Program-made: the position numbers and the translations under genes
Assembly: GCA_021432635.1 (NCBI GenBank)
Contig: MU270061.1
Span: 372,096 to 404,043 of the forward strand
Reading direction: 5' to 3'
Length of the DNA: 31,948 nt
Source of the DNA: Thozetella sp. PMI_491
Lineage: Eukaryota > Ascomycota > Sordariomycetes > Chaetosphaeriales > Chaetosphaeriaceae
The notes under the pieces: generated by a model
What the model was told of the DNA's origin: nothing
Database searches by the model: none
What the model saw: the letters and a program-made list of their open reading frames with translations, nothing else
Part shown: positions 30,301 through 31,948 of the stretch, piece by piece
Layout of the letters: every line of letters starts with the position of its first letter
Position numbering within the stretch: position 1 is the first letter of the stretch

Positions 30301-30858
30301 CCCTCGAACACATATCTCCCGCAAAGACCGGTCCTAAAACCGCGAATATCTGCCGAACCACTGACGCCGATACTATTTCCCTCCAAGGTCCCCCGTCCCG
30401 CACCACAGACTCCCTCTTGGCCGTCGGACATCCACGTCCTCATCGTAGAGGACAATCCGATCAACCAAAAGATCCTGGCCAAGCTCATCCAGAAGCAGGG
30501 CTGGACCACCAGCGTCACCAACCACGGTGCGGAGGCCCTTGCCGAGATCAACAAGTCGACATGGCGACAGTGCCCTTCAGCGGAGGGCCGCTCCGCCGCG
30601 ACGAAGCTTGATGTCGTACTGGCAGACATCGAGATGCCGGTCATGGATGGCAAAGAGTTTGTTCGGTATGTTAGGCGGTTTCAGGATGAAGGGATCTTCG
30701 CTAGTCATATACCCGTCATTGCGGTCACGGGTAATGCACGTGCTGAGCAGATCCGACAGGCTCATGAGTGCGGTTTTGATGAGGTTGTTAGTAAGCCTTA
30801 TCGCGAGGAGGATATTATAGCTATTGTCGTCAAGTTCATGATGCGAGTCGATACATGA
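27349..30858 (+). CDS. Hybrid histidine kinase with PAS, GAF and receiver domains, 1169 aa
   Basis: Cytosolic phosphorelay sensor with no membrane segments. After a variable N-terminus comes a PAS-like block at about 213-345 (DWTSTSLGP-TWP, NPDPATVFWG, YNEAY, GYLEEGFF). A GAF-like region follows at about 360-540 and a second PAS at about 557-680 (FAENARVGIFNFDPLGNITFCN). The dimerisation domain has phospho-acceptor His706 in ITSHEMRNPLNAI. The ATPase has an N-box with Asn841 (LIANAVKF), G1 at 904 (DTGPGM), an F-box (FNRFAQAS) and G2 at 933 (GGSGLGL). The receiver has the Glu1034-Asp1035 pair (VEDNPINQ), phospho-Asp1093 (LADIEMPVMDG), the T of AVTGNA and Lys1149 (SKPY). All residues for the His-Asp relay to an Hpt protein are present and the frame is uninterrupted over 3.5 kb. 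The signal sensed is unknown and I do not assign a fungal kinase group. Confidence 0.95.
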   Translation: MSEPYDASFVAPGPSLSMGRFPSQFTTIGSVDLLNSDPRLNFVLDLKKVTSIAPHLTGSLAFCNSALLRSTQIHGHVLRAFSRTGTEAGNEEEALANWVINHAKIGGRGVSKTFFGTLWTVVLLPDGWAVISGIELAHCDFCSFHDPADGSNDSLPRLDAPQEPLPESLSLLSSGPGADAKLSRLAVSHGAAAEEVWPPAGLGDSAFISWIREFDWTSTSLGPTKTWPRLLKQACEMTFANPDPATVFWGRDLLLIYNEAYVALAGNKHPAMMGGSARVHWREVWDQYDPLFDQMFLDGKAFSQDNTQLFIHRSGYLEEGFFNMRVLPLIDYDGSVVGFYEPVTEVTKQTVSERRMHMLLKLSERISSETNLRDLWRRLLETLGGQPSDIHFAVLYHLNHPQPASGLQYSLEGAAGSEIEASGFPQKLDIYGSEEDDDTVAPLRRAHESGSPILLNTSDGSLSPSMLRKLEASGIADVPRACIICPLTSSVEDDVEALLLLGISPRIPFDEDYRLFINLLVRQVESAITFVKMVEKEKEQLRKQATYDSELKFKKFAENARVGIFNFDPLGNITFCNESWLELSGHDRNDMSAMSWVHDLHPDNALEIKSYWDKIVNLEGPQTFEVQYKKPWKPANLSDDSILLDRTWGVASAYAEVSEQGELIAILGCVTDVSSFKWVDQMQSQRLSEVLELKRQQENFLDITSHEMRNPLNAILHCASELVETLPTLAQTTPNTERSMILQGCIEASRTIVFCGWHQKRIIDDVLTLSKLDSNLLSITPVETRPLDVVREVLGVFDTEIRASGIKTKTELTDSYTALSIATLLVDSRRLLQILINLIANAVKFMKGESLRGLRVVIGAYQTEPVSSKDGVRYVPSGRPPADPTVHPDWGTGEVVFLHFSVQDTGPGMSRDETDLLFNRFAQASPRTHVQYGGSGLGLFISRELAELHGGRIGISSELGYGSTFDFYVKGRRPVRSETLEPSAPSNTYLPQRPVLKPRISAEPLTPILFPSKVPRPAPQTPSWPSDIHVLIVEDNPINQKILAKLIQKQGWTTSVTNHGAEALAEINKSTWRQCPSAEGRSAATKLDVVLADIEMPVMDGKEFVRYVRRFQDEGIFASHIPVIAVTGNARAEQIRQAHECGFDEVVSKPYREEDIIAIVVKFMMRVDT

Positions 30859-31164
30859 GAGCCCAATAGAGCAGCTACAAGAGGAATGCCACATAATACC
30901 TCCCCGATCCTTAAGAAGGCACTGAGATTAGTATTGTGAGTGGCCGGATTCATAGGCTAACAGTCAAGCCAGGTCCTACCTTCAGGTGTATCTGGTGCCC
31001 GCTTACCGGGAAAGAGCATACGTAGCCGCTTCCAGAAGAACAGACCATAGCATAAAAGCTCGCATTCAATCAGCCAGAATAGCCTCTAAAAAAAACCGGC
31101 GACTTTTGCGATGAAGACATGTCTCCATTATTCGTGGAGAGCATCCTAGGGCAAAGCACGGGGA
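30859..31164. other. 3' flank of the kinase
   Basis: Holds the kinase 3' untranslated region. No other gene seen. A poly-A run occurs near 31089. Confidence 0.4.
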
Positions 31165-31307
31165 CTTACGCCATGAGGTAGGACATCAGCGACATAAAAG
31201 TCGAAGCTAGCCCGGCGCCCACCCAATCGATCTGGCGCGCCACCCGCGCCAGGGCGAGCCGGAGGGTGGGCCGATCCACAGTCTTCGGCAGCGCCCAGAG
31301 GCCGATG
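31165..31307 (-). pseudogene. MFS transporter fragment
   Basis: The minus strand reads IGLWALPKTVDRPTL then RQIDWVGAGLASTFMSLMSYLMA, followed by a possible donor GTAAGT at about 31170. This resembles the stretch of fungal drug-type major-facilitator transporters at the cytosolic loop and following membrane helix (LWALP...RIDWVGA). The GLWALP end is cut by the LINE at about 31316 and no downstream exon can be joined, so only some 45 residues remain. Confidence 0.55.
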
Positions 31308-31948
31308 GTCGACAAGCAGTCTGGACAACAACATATACGGCACATCTATGATTCAATTAAGGCGCTGAAAAGAAACGGAAACATACCTCCATCAGATCAA
31401 AGCCGCAGCTTCAGACCAGTGCGCCTGCGGGCGAGCAAGAGAAACGATAGAGCATTTTCTGTTCCGGTGCACGCAATGGACAGCTCATAGAGCAGGGTTG
31501 CTTAGATGCACAGACACGCACAGGAGCAATCTCTCTTTCTATCTGGGAGGGAAATCGCCGTCGGATACCGAAAAATGGGCACCAAACATGGAAGCAGTCA
31601 GAGCTGCCGTAAGGTTCGCGATGGCAACTGGCAGACTGGACGCAGCGCCACCACAGAGTGGGACAACTACGGAACGAAACAACCCCACACCTCCCTCCTG
31701 AACGTAATCCTTCCAATCAACTCGTATCAAAATAGCAGGCACGCTTCAACTGCCGAAGATAGGATGTTGGACACTTGAAGAATGGCCTTCAAGCTAGCTT
31801 GCTAAATTACTAACCACGAGAATCCGCAGCGCGAGAGGCAGAAGAGGAATGACAGAAGGGGGAAATAGATTACTTAAGGGCTTCAGGAGAGCAGAGCCAA
31901 TTTTAGCCATGTACTAGTAGATATGTATAGCAGCCCTTTCAGACGTCG
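31308..31948 (+). mobile_element. Tad-like LINE, internally deleted 3' fragment (copy 2), runs off the window
   Basis: Begins near AGCAGTCTGGACAACAAC within the RNase H region and matches copy 1 (20256-21500). About 310 bp are missing: RNase H text (SIKALKRNGN) jumps straight to the SDQ-CACG-type C-terminal region. A short duplication (CACAGACACGCACAGG) follows AGCTCATAG. The 3' UTR (GGATGTTGGACACTTGAAG onward) aligns with copy 1 up to the window edge at CCTTTCAGACG, so the tail lies just outside. Confidence 0.85.

Noticed and set aside
1..31948. tRNA or rRNA genes
   Set aside because: A read-through for tRNA T-loop text (GGTTCGAATCC-type) with a matching acceptor stem found none that folds; no rRNA text was recognised. 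A covariance-model scan would settle this.

Overview
The window looks like nuclear DNA of a filamentous ascomycete. The evidence is short 47-76 bp spliceosomal introns with GT/AG ends and CTAAC-like branch points, a fungal Zn2Cys6 regulator, an SREBP-type bHLH factor, hybrid histidine kinases and a Tad-like LINE. CTAC/CTGC-type simple repeats hint at Sordariomycetes, perhaps Hypocreales, but this is only a guess. Repeats and broken genes are dense enough to suggest an accessory or subtelomeric-type region.

Left part (1-11.1 kb): a small gene set that reads like aromatic-compound catabolism. It holds an intact 801-aa Zn2Cys6 factor (minus), a fumarylacetoacetate-hydrolase-family gene (plus) that appears damaged, a 613-aa phenol-hydroxylase-type FAD monooxygenase (minus, tail to tail with the hydrolase) and a 316-aa NmrA/isoflavone-reductase-like protein (plus, three exons). 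Inserted among them are a 160-bp foldback element, a 78-base run of C and the first copy of a three-copy dispersed repeat.

Middle (11.1-24 kb): mostly decayed or mobile DNA. There is a FAR1/MULE-type transposase gene cut off just where the catalytic domain starts, and a 555-bp TIR element carrying a scrap of a second transposase, with a third TIR copy beside it. A frameshifted fungal phytochrome (FphA-type) kinase relic, an apparently intact bHLH factor, a Tad-like LINE 3' fragment and a fungal-type transcription factor with a frame conflict and a ruined zinc cluster follow.

Right part (24-31.9 kb): a small ORF with a CxxC zinc-ribbon-like tail, a scrap of LINE reverse transcriptase with FVDD changed to FVDN, the third dispersed-repeat copy, and an intact single-exon 1169-aa hybrid histidine kinase starting 264 bp from that repeat. 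The window ends in a second, internally deleted LINE copy abutting an MFS-transporter fragment.

How the genes could work together: the Zn2Cys6 factor, monooxygenase, hydrolase and NmrA-like protein could form one aromatic hydroxylation and breakdown unit, but this is inference from adjacency. No undescribed molecular system could be shown. The most informative features are the decay of several regulatory genes and the repeat architecture around the surviving ones.
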